64,000 bases of DNA from Zanthoxylum bungeanum (GCA_019454045.1 SKCR01036105.1:124001-188000); one strand, 5' to 3'; counted from the first letter of the stretch, positions 41,901-55,433 are shown. The notes: a model not told the origin generated them from the letters alone. Made by a program: numbers and translations.

Positions 41901-42822
41901 AGGATGGGATAAGAATTTTCACATCTCAATGGATATCGATGTCATTGTTCTGATATACTATGCCCTGGTAGAGTCTATTACTCATGTAAGATATGTATGA
42001 GATAGACTCTATCAGGATAGTTTCCTCAACCGGTATTACTGAAGGGTTAGGATCTGAGTAGGTCAGGGCATTCTCCATATCAGATTCCTTGGTTAAGATA
42101 ACTAATCATTTTTCCTTACGAAATTCATTCAGTTTGCTTACGAGCCTGGGTTTAGGTGTCTAGAATCTCTATATCCTTTTTGGTATCTCAAGTCTATAAG
42201 GAGTTTCCACAACTAAATTGGATTTCTTGCTTCTTTTATCTTTCTGACTATCATTCGTTACTCGGGAAGCTTGTTATCTATACGAGGTACTCAAAAGCTA
42301 TTGGATACGCTTGAAATAATTTTCTGAGGAGGGAATAAGCCTTAATTGGGTCTATTTAATATTTTTTATTCTTGCTCAAACTTACTATATCCCCCTTAAT
42401 ACTATAAGTTTTGGCATTTTCTTTATTATCTCATTTTGTATCTCTATCTCTTATTGCATCTGATTGCTTTAAGCATATGTACATCATTCCTTACATTTCT
42501 TATAGCTTTCTCTTTTTAACCCCTTGGGTGAATATTCTTAGAACTTTTCTATCTATTTTCATAACTTGTACTAAACTTCTGATAATAGACCAGGATGACT
42601 ACGAAAGAATTCATAACTAGAACAAGGATTATAGTTACTTTCATCAGGAAGGATATTCAAATAGCTTGGAAATTCTTACTAACCTGTCTACAAGGCTCGA
42701 GGACGTACTTGAGGATCGGATACTGGAGAGGTAGTGCCTCACATACGAGTACCCCAGGCATACTACGTATACAAGACCCCAATACTCTACCCACTGCAGT
42801 TATTGACTCCCTAGACCATGCT
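38907..42822 (-). other. non-coding interior of the LARD-like element
   Basis: No reading frame on either strand looks like a protein; pyrimidine-rich on the plus strand. No trace of gag, protease, reverse transcriptase or integrase was recognised. Confidence 0.7.
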
Positions 42823-42834
42823 CTGATACCAACT
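42823..42834 (-). promoter_or_regulatory. primer binding site (tRNA-Met-i)
   Basis: Minus strand TGGTATCAGAGC, two bases from the LTR edge; this is the standard primer site for initiator methionine tRNA in plant retroelements. Confidence 0.9.
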
Positions 42835-42835
42835 T

Positions 42836-45566
42836 TGTAACATCCATCTCTCGGAGATATTACCGGCAGGGAATAGACTGACCTATCCCCATGAGCCTCT
42901 GACTTTCTAACTGTGATCATCAATATTAGTCCCATGACAAACACAAACTCATGCATAGGGACCATAGCCTAACTCAACAACATAAAATGCATTTTAATTC
43001 TCATAACTGTGTACTCAATAATACTTCTCTTTACAACTCTGTTCATGGACACTTTTAGCACATTACAATGACTTATACAATACTATTGTCAGACATATAA
43101 CTTTAATTTGACACTAATTATGCCGAAATTCTGAACTCGACCTGGTGAACTCAACACCCTAGTGTTTGCCATCAGTATCATTCCTCTCGAGCTCATCCTC
43201 CAAGTAAACCTGCAAAACATAAACATTGGGTGTGGGGGCAGGGGATGGGGGATTAGATCGTTTGAACGACCTAGTGAATGGACAATTTAAAATGGAAACT
43301 GAAATATTTTATGAAAAATTCATTGTTCTGAAATCGAAATCATCTCAAGAAAACTGATCTTTTCTGAAAACTCTTCCTTATCTGAAAACAATTCTCTTTA
43401 TGTGAAACTTTTCTTGAAATCCTTTCTGTCTGTAAAATTCTGAAACTAAACTCTTTCTAAAACTCTATCATAAAACTGCTCTGCTGAAAGTCTTTCATAA
43501 AACTGTTCTTTCTGAAACTCTTTTCTAAAATTATCATTTCTGAAAACCATATTTCTAAGAATCTGTAGAAAACCTGACGCATGGGGGCGTTACGTATCGC
43601 CGTCCTCCTATATGCCTAAACTAGTATCTTGGGACGTTACGTATTGCTGTCCCCCAAACCACTGAACTAGAGCCATCAGTGATAATCCATGCCATTATCC
43701 TGACCTTGAATCTAGGGTCTAGGGGAGTTACGTATCGCAATCCCCATATCATTGAAACTAGGATCTATGGGCGTTGCATATCACCATCCTCCTAGTTCTG
43801 ATCTACATGTGCACATGTTATATCTGTCAATTCCAATAACCGTCAATTCCATAAGCCACATTTGAGGTGGGTTTTTCCTCCATGCCCCAAAATATCACAA
43901 AAATCATCCTTTTAAAAATCAAACTTTCTCAAACATTCTTATTCATAAAATAACTGGTAATAAACTTAGCTAACGCCCTATGCAATTAAAGTAAGTCTCA
44001 ATTCAAAAATAAATAAATAAATATCATATTGTAAAGAAATGTCCAATCACTGATTAATCTCTATTGCCCTTAACCCTGGATGCGAATGTGGAGACTCATT
44101 CGGAAAATCTAGTCTGTCCTGTATTCGAGTATGGTTAGCATATTTAGACTAAGAAGTTAATCATGGTCATGGATGTAGTGCATGCTCATGCATGTTATAT
44201 ACATGTCGGGATAACTAACGTGTAAACTAGGGATGTTTACTTAACATCCACAATTACGCTGACATGCATAGGTATTCGTCTAAGCCAATTGATTTAATTA
44301 AACTATTATCACCGCATGACGTATTATGCTCATGACATGATGTAGTGCATAGATGTATGCTGATATAAAACCCTTAGTGTGCTCTCTAACATCCTAAGAT
44401 GAAATTGAAATGTGATATAACTAATCTTACTGCGTGTCGTGACTCCAGGTCTTGCACGTCGCGACGCTCATACAATCAGACTAAAATAGAGAGTATTTCA
44501 TGTTTCGTGTCGCGATGCCAAAGGTTGAGCATCACGACTCCCACATGATCAGACTAGAGGCAAAGAGCACCTTCTGGTTACACGTCGTGACACTAAGTGT
44601 TCCACGTCACGATTTCCACATGATTAGACCCGAGACAGAGAGCATTCACATGTTCGGTGTCACGATGCTAGCCCGATTTCAAGGCAATACCAATTCTCCA
44701 TTGTCATTGCCTAAAATAATCCCAACACCACCATTCAAACTTCAACATCCATACATGCTATACCAACATTCCATCATCAATGCAACCCTCTAATCTCATA
44801 AATCTTAATTTAGCTCAATATCTAGGATTTCATAAATTTGGGCATTTCTTAATAAAATCAATTTCCTAGTTCAATAGCCACTTTGATGTAATCACTAGTA
44901 TGCAAATAACACTAACATAACATCATTTTATCAAAATTCAAGTTTTGGGTCAAGATTTCCTTACCTCAATTCACTTGATTTCCTTCACCAATCAAGTCTT
45001 CTAAGCTTGGTATTCCTCTTTTTAGCTTGTTGGAAGTTGATTTTCATTTGCCTCTTCTTTAAATTTGGTTGAGAACATGGTTCTCCTCTTTCTTTCTTCT
45101 TTTCCCCTTCATGTTTTCTTCTTCTTTTAAAATTTTAGGGATGAATGAATATTGTCTCATATTTATAATAGGGGCTGATTTGTGTAATGATTAAATGGTA
45201 GAAAAAATCAGAAATTTTGAGAATTCTCTAGATTAGTCATTGGGTACTGTTTATCTGAATTCTTGAGCTTTATTTTTGACCTTGTTCGGTTCCGAATTTA
45301 TGAAATCAGTCATCATAGAAGTTGTAGGTTTCGGTCTTAGCTTTCTGACAATATAAAATTCATAAAAATTGGAGGTCAAATGTTATGGCTCAATTACTAA
45401 GGACTATACAGAGTAGAACATAAAAAAACATTTCGTATCGGAACTGCAATTGATTTGTCAAATGTTTGAAAGGTAATCAACGAGTACATACACACTTGAA
45501 CATGATTTATATCATGGATTATGTCACCTAAAACATAGTGGTCGTTATAATTACCGGGGTGCTACA
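42836..45566 (-). repeat. 5' LTR of the LARD-like element
   Basis: 2731 bp, next to the primer site. It carries the same two internal arrays as its partner: GGGGGCGTTACG units at about 43580-43795 and GCGTCGCGA-type units at about 44430-44680. Confidence 0.9.
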
Positions 45567-48500
45567 ACTTTGACATGAGTGATGTGTTATATAATATGAA
45601 ATCACACATGAGAGTGTTGGTGCTCGTGAAATTATTTTTCGGACATCCGGAAAATCATTTTCCGTTCCGGTACATAATTATTTTTCTATCATGTACCAGA
45701 AAACCTTTGGTATTTTGGCCATAACGTTGGCTATCGATGTCCAATTTCGGTGATCTTTATATGGCCGAAAATCTAATACGAAGATCCATAAATTTCATGT
45801 CGAGTATTTCTCTAAATTCGAAGTAGAACTAAGTCAACACTGCTCGTTTTCTAGCAATATTGTGTAGTTATAAATTTACTATTCATTAAAACATTTGTTC
45901 AATTATTTATTATTATTTTATTATCAAACAATATGTCCCTTACTATTTAAGGTAGCCCTATTCATCCTCTATCCAACACTCCTCTCATTTCATTGATTTT
46001 TCTATAAATCAATTCCCTCCTTCGTTCTTCATCCTTCATGATAAGGAAAGTATGGCTTTTGTAATTTCTTCAAGCTAATAGTAAGACAAGTAAGTTTCTA
46101 GCCCTATCCTCTCCAGTTTTTCGAATCTCAATCTTGCATTTCTCACCTTCATTTTTGAAATTCATATACACCTTAGAGAAAAGTTGATGCATTTGAGCAT
46201 TTTAAGATGCCCATTAGTCCATTTGGTGTCTAAATGAATTAATTACATGTATTAATTTGATTGAATTCTCAAAATTGAAAAACATATAGTCACAACTGAA
46301 TTTTGCTTTGTTGAAGGGTAAAGTTTGATTTTATTTTGTTGATGAAATTTTGTTATGAAAACAACATTTGAGGTGAAGGCTTATGGTGGTGTTTGTGACT
46401 GTGTCATAAAATGTAAGTGGTGTGTGTGGGGGAATGACTTGGCCGAATGTGAAGAGCTTGAGAGGAAAGCTTGACTTTTGTGTTTTAATGGTGATATGTA
46501 ATGATTCATGCATTGGATAATACTAATTTTTTTTGATTGTTTTTGGTTTTTTTATATTGCACAACTTGAATGATAATGGATGTGATGGCCGGATACATGG
46601 TGGATAAGGATAAATAATTTTTATTATTTTAAATGTTTGATTTGGTATTTGATGTGTTGAAATATGAGGTATGAATGATATATTATGTATTATTAATGTA
46701 ATGTATGAAATGTTGAGAACTGGAATCTCTAGAGCCATGGCCGAAAGTTAGATATTTAGGAGTTGGGTGTGTGATACTTATGATAATATTGTAAGTAAGG
46801 ATTATGTATTTGTGTTAGAAATAATGGTGGTGGTGGTAACTTTGTATTGCCATGAGCTTAATGGAAATGTGAGTATGCGCATGTAGTGTTTGTGGAAATG
46901 TTGTGCTCATGGTGACACTGTAAGCATTGTAAAATGCTTGGTATGGTTGGAAGTGTTGTTAGTAATGGAATATGCATGGCCATGTGTGAATAGAATGGTT
47001 GATATAAAAGGAATATGGTTTAATGTAATATTTTGGATATTATCTTTGTTTCATGATAGGTCATGTCTAAATGATTATTGAAGTAATGTTAACAGGCTGA
47101 TACATGTAGAAGTGGCGTCAAGTTTTAGGAGTGGGATATTATCATGGCATGCAAATTCATCGATAAGTTTAAGTCACCATAGTGGGATTTCTAGCCCGTT
47201 TTAGTTACTTGCATGTCAAAATTTCACCTTCTTTGTAGCATGCAGTCATGCATCATCTACGCATCAGATTAGGATCATAGGCATCCTTAAATGCTAATCA
47301 TGTTTGTAAATCATGCCTTGTAGATTCAATGTAGGATATCCCACCTAGAACCACAAGGTTCCTCGAGCTATAGGGATAATTCCTAGCACTGTGAGTGGAT
47401 GCTGCTTTTCTTTTTATGTTTTCAAAATAGTATATATTTATTTAATTAAAATTTTAAATCAAACTTACGTTAGTTTTAAGATTATGCTTTCTTGTTTTAC
47501 ATTACATGCTTTTCGGCATAGTTTTATATTTTTAGTACAATATTTGATTCGATGTTGTGAGGTTTACAGTTTTTAAACATGAGCAATTTTATATTTTTAA
47601 AGTTTACACATGATTTAAAGTTTACACATGTTTTTAGTACACATGGTCATATGCATCCTTAAATGCTAATCATGTTTGTAAATCATGCCTTGTAGATTCG
47701 ATGTAGGATATCCCACCTAGAACCACAAGGTTCCTCGAGCTATAAGGATAATTCCTAGCACTGTGAGTGAATGCTGCTTTTCTTTTTATGTTTTCAAAAT
47801 AGTATATATTTATTTAATTAAAATTTTAAATCGAACTTACGTTAGTTTTAAGATTATGCTTTCTTGTCTTACATTACATGCTTTTAGGCACAATTTTATG
47901 TTTTTAGTAAAATATTTGATTCGATGTTGTGAGGTTTACAGTTTTTAGACATGTGCAATTTTATATTTTTAAAGTTTACGCATGATTTACCTTTGTACTA
48001 CATGATTCAAATTATATTTACTTTGGATTTATAAAATATTAGAAATATGGTTTTCAAACTATCAGTTCGTACTATCCCCTCAGCTTTAGCATCCCGGGAT
48101 CGCTCTGATTGCCTCATGGGGCACTGAAACCCCCATGAGGCCTAGCAGCAGTTCAGTATTCAGCTTTCCCTGCCTACCCGGTGCTAGGTTCTTTTAGGTA
48201 GGTTTCAGGCTCCCAAGCCACAACACTGGTGAGTTTTTTCATGGCATCAGGTTTCTCTAATGAGTATTTTATAGAACATGTATTTTATTTCATTAAGTTT
48301 TCATGTATAAGAACATATTTATTTGTTTTGGTTTTCTCACAATTAAATGATTTTATAATATTTTTCACTTAACGTTCACTCACAATGTCTTTTATAAGAT
48401 ATGACCCCCCGGTAGTCTCTTTGTGTTTGCTGTGCATTTAATTAATGTATGTAATTATAAGATAATATGCATGATTGAGTACTATATATATATATATATA

Positions 48501-48605
48501 TCTGGTGAAATGGCTTTAATGAATAAGCTATGCATGACTTCATGATCACTCACTGGATAAAATGATATCTTACAGGTTCTACCTTATGTACTAGATATAG
48601 GTAAT
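45567..48605 (+). mobile_element. chromovirus-type LTR sequence interrupted by the LARD
   Basis: After the ACTTT duplication comes sequence of chromovirus LTR style (GGCCATAACGTTGGC near 45718, then a TATTTAAGG TATA-like box at about 45942). With 36101-36144 it probably forms one LTR. It includes a 372-bp duplication (47281-47989) and a (TA)n tract at about 48482-48500. No gene; the right end is not fixed. Confidence 0.45.
47281..47989. repeat. tandem duplication, period 372 bp
   Basis: GCATCCTTAAATGC starts the two copies at 47281 and 47653; both contain GGATATCCCACCTAGAACC and the run to ATTCGATGTTGTGAGG with few changes. The matching 61-codon frames in each copy are by-products. Confidence 0.85.
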
Positions 48606-48609
48606 GCAG

Positions 48610-49052
48610 ATTTAGTATATTTATGGAAAATTTTCTTATCTTTTGCTTCGCCGGAGGGTAGTCTAGGGCCACATGGAGTTCGTGGGTTATCATCTTGGTG
48701 TCGATCATAGTCATATCTTCATGTGATCACGCGAAGTAATCATGTCGCTCTATGAGGAATTTGATCAGTTCCGCGCATAGCTTGAGCTTAAGTTGGGCCC
48801 CAATTTGGGTCTTGTGGTATGCCAGTTGGAGGTGGATCTGGACCTCATTGATTTCCTTAATATTGGGCTGATCTGGCTCGGCTCATCGAGGCCTATTATG
48901 TAATTGCTATGCATAAATAGGTTTGGCTTTCAGGGTTGTCTAGTAGCAACCCTTTGAGCCTGTTGATCTCCTCTGATTTCTTATACGCCCCACTTGGTGG
49001 GGAAGTTCAACGCTTGGTGGAATGTGGATGAGACTCCCCTCATGTCATGAAT
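48610..49052 (-). pseudogene. Tat-type gypsy reverse transcriptase start, truncated
   Basis: Minus strand reads LIKFLIERHDYFA, stop, SHEDMTMIDTKMITHELHV, then PPAKQKIRKF, the entry to Tat-lineage reverse transcriptase. Similarity ends near 48610; catalytic motifs, RNase H and integrase are missing. Confidence 0.75.
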
Positions 49053-49424
49053 CTACGGGCGGCCGATAATCAAGTTGTAGGCTGAGTGGTAATCTAAGAC
49101 TTGAAACGTCATCAGCTTATTCACCATTCTAGTGTATATTAGGAGTGAGATCTCTCCCAATGTAAACTTTTTCTCCCCATCCCCACTGAAACCGATCATC
49201 ACTATTGATCGCCACATGATCTTGTCCAACTCTACACTCATGTCTGTTAGAGTTGTGGTGAAAATTATGTTGGCTGAAGAGCCAATGTCTACCAGCACAC
49301 GCTTGATCATAAAATTGGCTATCTGCAATGAGATCATTAGGGCGTCGTGATGAGGGTTTGCCATGCCTGAACTCATATCATCGGTGAATTCCATGGTCAA
49401 GTTGGTACATACGTCTCCGATCAA
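49053..49424 (-). pseudogene. Tat-type gypsy aspartic protease
   Basis: NPHHDALMISLQIANF, then VKRVLVDIGSSANII-like sequence (seen as KRVLVDIGSSANIIF), and YNLIIGRP at the end. The active-site DTG is DIG here, so the enzyme would be dead. It is followed by the reverse-transcriptase entry on the same strand. Confidence 0.8.
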
Positions 49425-50783
49425 ATTTGTAAGCTAGGATGGTCCAATCGTGGATTCTCTGGCGTGTCACTTTGTGGCTGAGTATAAGACACCACTGATT
49501 TCCTACCCGTCTGAGATAATGTTCATAATATTTTAAATTGGAGGTGGTGGCAGGGGCCGTCTTCTCGGTCGCCTCTCTCATCCCTTCGGGCCAATGTAGC
49601 ATTGTCTTTCTCTGTAAGCATGTTTTTCATATATTTTTTGTTTAGCAGCTGCAAGACCTCTAACCTTAGGGTTATATAATCGGCTGTCATGTGCCCGTAG
49701 TCTTAGTGGAACTCACAACACTTGCTCATGTCCTTCTTAGATTGTCCGTCTCTAAGGAGTGTGAGCCATCTTACTTCATTTCCTATCTTCTTGAGGACTG
49801 AAACCAATTCCCGGGAGACATATTAATGTTGTAGTATGGGAGCTTCGACCTGTTTGGCGATGACCGATTCTGAATTATGTAGGATGAGGGTCTGCGCTCG
49901 TAATCCCAATTGAGCGGCTGATGCTCTCTTCCCCATGGAATCCTCTATCTACTAGCTGTTGACCCATACCATCAAAATATTTGGGCCCCTTGGGGGATTC
50001 GAGATTTTCTCTTCATGGTGGCTGGTGGAATGGAACTTTCACGCTTCTTGTTCCTCTCGTCCTATTCCCACCGAATCTCAATTTGGGCCCAGGCCAACGT
50101 GTTATCCATGGTGTAGCATTGAAATTTCGTCAACTTTTTATAGAGCCCACTATCGGTGAGTAGACCATTTCTCAAGGCCTCTACAGCCATTGGTTGGTGG
50201 ATATCTGGTATTGATATCCTCTTATTGTTGAAGCGATCCACGTAGCTTCATAGAGATTCCCCCTTCCATTATTGGATTGCAAAGGTCGTTTGTGATATTC
50301 TCAAGCTTGCGAATTATTCCACGAACTTGTCTGCCAACTCTTGGTATGATCTAATAGACCAATATGGGAGGTTAATGAATCAAGTGAGGGCTGGGCCTGC
50401 TAGCGTCTCTCCGAATCCTTTACACATTCCAGGCTCTTATTAGTGCGGAGCCAGAGCCGTATACATCATCTTATATTTGTATTGGACAACATGATCATCC
50501 AAGTCATAGATCCATCGTATAACCTTATTCTTAGGGGGCTAAACTTCTATGGAAGCTCTACGGAAGTGATGGTCTCCATGAAAAGAGTGTATGAAATTAT
50601 CTTGTCCTGACTCTTCCTGACCGGTAGCCTCACTCCTAGTAGGATGGAGAGAATTGCCTCTTTGAACTCCTCCATCTCTTTGCGTATGGTAGAGGTGGCT
50701 TGTTGTGTTAGGTCCTCCGAAGGGAAATGGTTAGTCATCTGGTGGCTTTGAGGGCGATCATTTGGTGGTAGGTCGTTGATCGG
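49425..50783 (-). pseudogene. Tat-type gag, C-terminal and central part
   Basis: The frame at 50792-50547 has IRKEMEEFKEAILSILLGV and TLFMETITSVELP, matching the gag at 17457-17750. Lower down, broken frames match capsid-like parts of 17747-18430 (ADKFVE, IHQPMAVEALRN-type words) and the text to about 49960. Several stops and frame changes; joined upstream to 52661-52741 across an insertion. Confidence 0.75.
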
Positions 50784-51668
50784 TGAAACCACTTACGTAA
50801 CGCAAGCGTTTGTATCATTCAAGTAGTATAAAATGTATCGATCCTACGAAGACTTAATACATAGGCTATCAATTTGTGAATCTAAATGTTTAAAGTATCT
50901 AATAGATTGATTATTGATTGGATGGTGATTTTTGTTTGAAAACAAGTAAATAAAACAGTGCGAAAGTAAATTTAAGGAAAAATCAATATTATAAAACTAT
51001 CTATGGTTGTGAATCATTCCAATATCTTTTAAAGATGAAGTGATTATCTCATATTTGTGCAATATATCGGTTTATTAACCCGGAACACGAAATTATGCAA
51101 AAACCTCTGTCGATGGTCATATGCAAATACCCAAATAACCCAATTAATCATATTTCTATGTTAACCAAGTTACCTGAATTCATTAAGATTAAGTTCCAAT
51201 TGTGGCTACCCCCGCCCGACAGGTATATGTCTATCCTAGAAGGAAATCTATTAAGGGGTATCTAATCCTCAAGGGAGATCGTGGGCTATTAAGTCTAAGG
51301 CTGAAACCTAAAATCCATTCGTCAAGTTCATTTTAAGTTTACCGGATCAATCTTATTAATGGCTAGTTAACAAGAAGCACTAAGCTTAAGACTTAATAAA
51401 TAAACCTTTATATTACCCAAGATACAAAATAACCCCTTATAAACTGGTGATATTGGAATTCATCACAACCCCAGATAACATGTTTAGTTACAACACATAT
51501 CTAGGACTAGTAAACGCGTAAATAAAGAAAATGACATAAAGTAAAAGCTTGGAAATTAAAAAGGTAAAATAAACAATAAAGAAAATGCTGGGGATAGATG
51601 ATCCACTTTTATTATTTCTATTTTAGATATCTCCCTTATTATAATATTTTAACTTTTCATGACATTAC

Positions 51669-51835
51669 CAACCGACCATATAGGCGGTATCCTGATTTAG
51701 TCAGATTTATGATTAATTCCAACCGACCATAAATGCGGTATCCAATTTAGTCAGGTTAAAATCAATTCAATTAAGTCCAACCGACCATAAAGGCGGTATC
51801 CCATTAAGTCAGGTTTTAAATAGTTTATATATTAT
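51669..51835. repeat. three tandem units with AACCGACCATA
   Basis: AACCGACCATAAAGGCGGTATCC-like units (shortened here to AACCGACCATA and GGCGGTATCC) start at about 51669, 51721 and 51779, each followed by TTTAGTCAGGTT or a variant. Confidence 0.8.
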
Positions 51836-52094
51836 AATTAAGGGAGATTAATCTAAATATTAGTAATAAAAGCTTAACTTTTTACCCCAGCAGAAGGAAG
51901 TTACCTCCTCATACTGAATAGTAAAAATAAAAAGTAAAAATAAAATAAGTACTATTACGTAAAATAAAAAATTAAATACAGAAAGTTGTAAATAAACAAA
52001 TAAGATACAATCTTCTTAGTATTCTTAAGGAATTCCCCAGAAGAAGGTATGAATTTTCCTTCTGATTTCAGCTTCTATTTATAGGGAAAAATCT

Positions 52095-52471
52095 GCCACG
52101 CGCGTAGCGACGCAAAATAGCTTGCGCGTCGCGATGCACCACTCATTCAACACAATGATGACACATTTCCGGCCTCCGAATTATTAGCTCGGCATCGCGA
52201 CACGTAAAGTTGTTCACGTCACGACGCGCACGTAAGCAGTGACGTGTTTTATCGGCAACATGGGATGATGACACGTGTCTGGCGTACGTTAGCACGATTG
52301 ATGTGATGTTGACACGTGGCAGGCGCATGCTAGTAAGTGCGCATGATAGCAAGTCTCTCTGATTTTGACACGTGACAGGCGCACTTTAGTGGCGCATGAT
52401 AGCAGGCGGCACATTTTAGCAACTGCGTATTTTAGCAAACATCGCATTTTAGCAAACGGCGCATTTTAGCA
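52095..52471. repeat. CG-rich words GCGTCGCGA and GCATTTTAGCA units
   Basis: GCGCGTCGCGATGC, CATCGCGACACG and CACGACGCGC occur at 52095-52235. At 52408-52471 four 17-18-bp units of GCATTTTAGCAAAC follow. Both lie in insertion B. Confidence 0.7.
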
Positions 52472-52660
52472 GGAAATTTACATTTTGGCTTTTTTATCTG
52501 TTTTTCGATGTTTTAGCCCCGAATTGTTTCCAGAGAGTCCTATTATTTTATTTATCTACAAAATAACAGAAAACACATCAAAATATTCACAAATCTCAAG
52601 AAACTATACAAAATATTAAGTAAAAGAGACGATAAATACTGATATATTTACCACTTATCA

Positions 52661-52741
52661 GTCGTCGCCAGCCACATCGTTGAATAACCCTAAGAGGTTA
52701 GTCTGAATGACAGGGTCACTAGGGTGGTCCTGAGTTCCTTG
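52661..52741 (-). pseudogene. Tat-type gag fragment between insertions
   Basis: About 81 bases that link the gag parts on either side; they contain LRTTLVTLSFRL-type reading. Identified by position between the insertions, not by a strong motif. Confidence 0.4.
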
Positions 52742-55259
52742 TGTTGGAGTTGGTGTTTGGAATGCCAATCTGATTGATGTATTGTACATTTTATTATTTA
52801 TTAATAAAATAACTATATTTTCATTTCATACCTTACTAATAGTATTGTCATTATGCATATTAGATTGGTGTATAAATATGTTAAGAATGACATCGACCTT
52901 AGAATAGGCTTGTAGTAATACTGGACACTAGATAGTCCGATATTGGGATAAATATTACTATTATAAACTATTCTTAAAGTAAATATTCATAGTCGTTGGT
53001 TTTGGAATATGGTCAAATTCCTATAACCTAGAAGACTAGCACATGTCGTATATTTGAATTGGAGTTCCAATGGTTTAACCCGATGTACCATGAGCTTTGG
53101 AAGCTCGTATAGATGTGTGGGTATTGGTTAGACTGAATACTGAATGACTCACAAGTAATTCCTAATAGTTGGAAGTACACACCACCGTCAATGAGAATCT
53201 TCTCAAATCGAGTAGTATAAGTAATGCTTTGACTATAGGATAACATTGATTTTGTATAAGATCCTTCACACTCTAGTACCATATATGTCAGAAACCTTTC
53301 ATGGTATGGCCTTTAGATGTTCATTGGGTGTGGACCGATGCACTCGTTAATCAAGTGCGAATCAAGATAGAATCTGTCGGCCTTGTATGTGTACCATAAG
53401 AGGTAAATCCAAATAAGTCACGATTCTTAAAGCTTCAGCCAAAGTCGATCATCTAGGATGGATCACATTAGTTATGAAGGATCGTGGACATGTCAATATG
53501 AGATGTGCGCCTCTGAAACTTGACGGTGTATTCTATGTTTCCTGAGCACAACTCGAATAGCCTACGACGCAGGAATTGTTAAACATATGTGATGACCTCG
53601 ACTTGTATAGTTCAGAAAGGTCATTCATGTTCTTCGCGAATTTGGAGGAGGCTGAATTGTGTATATATTAGCTAGGCTTATATGACGAATGTGTCTGAAC
53701 TTAGAGAGTCCCAATATGAAGTGTACTCGTTGAGCACTTGGGTAGTCGATTAATTTTGATAAAAGATAATATTCGATATTATATTTATCAACTAAGATAA
53801 TCAAATGTTATTTGATAACATTGATTATTTACTTTGACTTAATTGGATTAATTCAATATTTACACAAGGGTTTTGTCATAATTTCATAATTATCTTTACC
53901 ATTTAAGGATATTATGGTAATTGCAATTATGTAATTACATGTGTTTTTGGCTTGTTTTAATTGGATTAAATCAAAGTGGAAGACATGTAACTAATCAATT
54001 AATTAAGCTTTGTCTTGATTTAATTGGATTAAATCAAAGTTGTAGACAAAGATGATTAGTCACACCTAATTATACATATTTGGATAAATGAGATTAAGCC
54101 TACATAAAAGTTTATTAGAACTTTTATTAATTAAAAATTTCCTAAGTTTTGATATAAATAGCAAGTTTTAGGAAGGTTTTAATAAAGCTTAAGAAAGCTA
54201 AATACAAGCAACTCTTGGAGAAATTAGCCTAGAGAAGAGAAGTGTTTAGAGAAGCGTTGGAAAGTCTCTACAACATTTCAACAAGGAGGAATCAAGATAG
54301 GATCTTGAAGTGAAGCTTGCTTGCGTTGGAATCAAGATTGAATCTTGAAGTCAAGCTTGTTAATCCTTGAAAGTTTAACCATTTCAACAAAGGAGAAGTA
54401 GATTGGATCTTGCATCAAGCTTACTAGGTAAGTTTGAACTTCTCTTAAGTTATGTTCTTCATTAGTGAGTTTTTGATTAGTGAGACATATACTGATGAAT
54501 TATGTATTAGATGCATGATTACCAAGCTTAAAGTTGAAATATGGATAATAAATTGTGTTAGGATGCTTTGGAAGTATAAACATAATGTTCTTGTTAATTA
54601 GGTCAAAGATGTTCATGTTGGACATGGAACAATTAATAAGATTTTGGAACTCTATATTAAAGCTTAGAGCTATGACTTCCATTCTATAATCACTTGACCA
54701 CATTTGGGTGAACTAGAATTGTTCATGAGATATTTCATAGTGGGATTCTAAATTGGTTTGTGTTTTGATTCAAACAAATGCATCTATGTATTTAGAATAC
54801 ATGTATGTTAGTTGTATAACGTGTTGTTGTTGGTTTTGATGTTAAAATTGGTTTTAAAGTGTATTGAAATGATAGGAGAAAATTGGAAGTGTTTAGAATT
54901 GATTTGAAGGTTGAAATTGCTCACTACCTAGAGGAGCGTCGCGATACTGAGCATCATAATTCACAGCGTTGTGATGATAGAACATTCAGCTTTTGGAGTT
55001 GCTCTCGCACTTTGGAGCGTCGTGACTCTCAACTTCCGCATCGCGACACCAAGAGCTGATGAACACTAAAACTTCATTTTCTCCGTTTCGAAGCATCCAG
55101 ACTCCGATTTCGTCCCCGTTTTTCCTACGAACTCGTATCAGAATATAGTTTTCATTAAAATATTTTAAAATACACCTATCACAAATATCTTTGAGTTAGA
55201 CCCACTTTCGCTGCGTGGGGTACCGATCTGACCCTAGGGGTTCCATAACTGCCCCAACA
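52742..55259 (+). mobile_element. solo-LTR-like insertion A, 2518 bp (same family as 58118-60490)
   Basis: TGTTGGAGTTGGTG at the start and GCCCCAACA at the end. The start aligns with the minus-strand start of the LTR at 60490 (TGTTAGGATTGGTG), and shared words such as AGCTCGTATAGATGTGTGG follow. Flanks are CCTTG and CTTTT (weak duplication). It splits the gag N-terminus from the rest. No coding region; a GCGTCGCGA-type patch is at 54945-55065. Confidence 0.65.
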
Positions 55260-55433
55260 CTTTTCCACTGAGAGATAAAGGCTATCTGCTTCAATTACTT
55301 ATGTAGGCTAGTGTTGGTGTTCCACATCATGAGGTTCTCCTCCTCCAGTGCTTGTAATCGTTCTTGAATAGCAGCTAACTATCCAACCACGAAGTCTGGG
55401 GTGTTTTCGTTACCAGAATCCATGAGTGGTATA
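55260..55433 (-). pseudogene. Tat-type gag N-terminus
   Basis: From the ATG at 55433: MDSGNENTPDFVVG, stop, then IQERLQALEEENLMMWNTNT, matching the gag start at 17242. Cut by insertion A at 55259. Confidence 0.8.

Larger units (their letters stand above)
36145..45566 (-). mobile_element. complete LARD-like LTR element, 9422 bp, no pol
   Basis: LTRs of 2.73-2.76 kb at 36145-38906 and 42836-45566, both TGTAACATCC...GGGGTGCTACA. Target duplication ACTTT at 36140-36144 and 45567-45571. The Met-i primer site (minus strand) is at about 42823-42834 and the polypurine tract at 38907-38922, so transcription runs on the minus strand. The 3.9-kb interior has no frame above about 82 codons and no gag or pol motif, which fits a large retrotransposon derivative. 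The first 250 bases of the LTRs differ at about 11% by eye, so the insertion is several million years old. Confidence 0.9.
50784..52660. mobile_element. solo-LTR-like insertion B, 1877 bp
   Basis: It sits inside the gag. Ends TGAAACCACTTAC and CCACTTATCA (TG...CA with inverted AAGTGG words). Flanks on the minus strand ACGAC and CCGAT fit a decayed 5-bp duplication (3 of 5). Inside are a three-unit repeat (51669-51835) and a CG-rich stretch. No coding region, so I call it a solo LTR. Confidence 0.6.

Noticed and set aside
47391..47948. two near-identical 61-residue frames
   Set aside because: They are by-products of the 372-bp tandem duplication in LTR-like AT-rich sequence.
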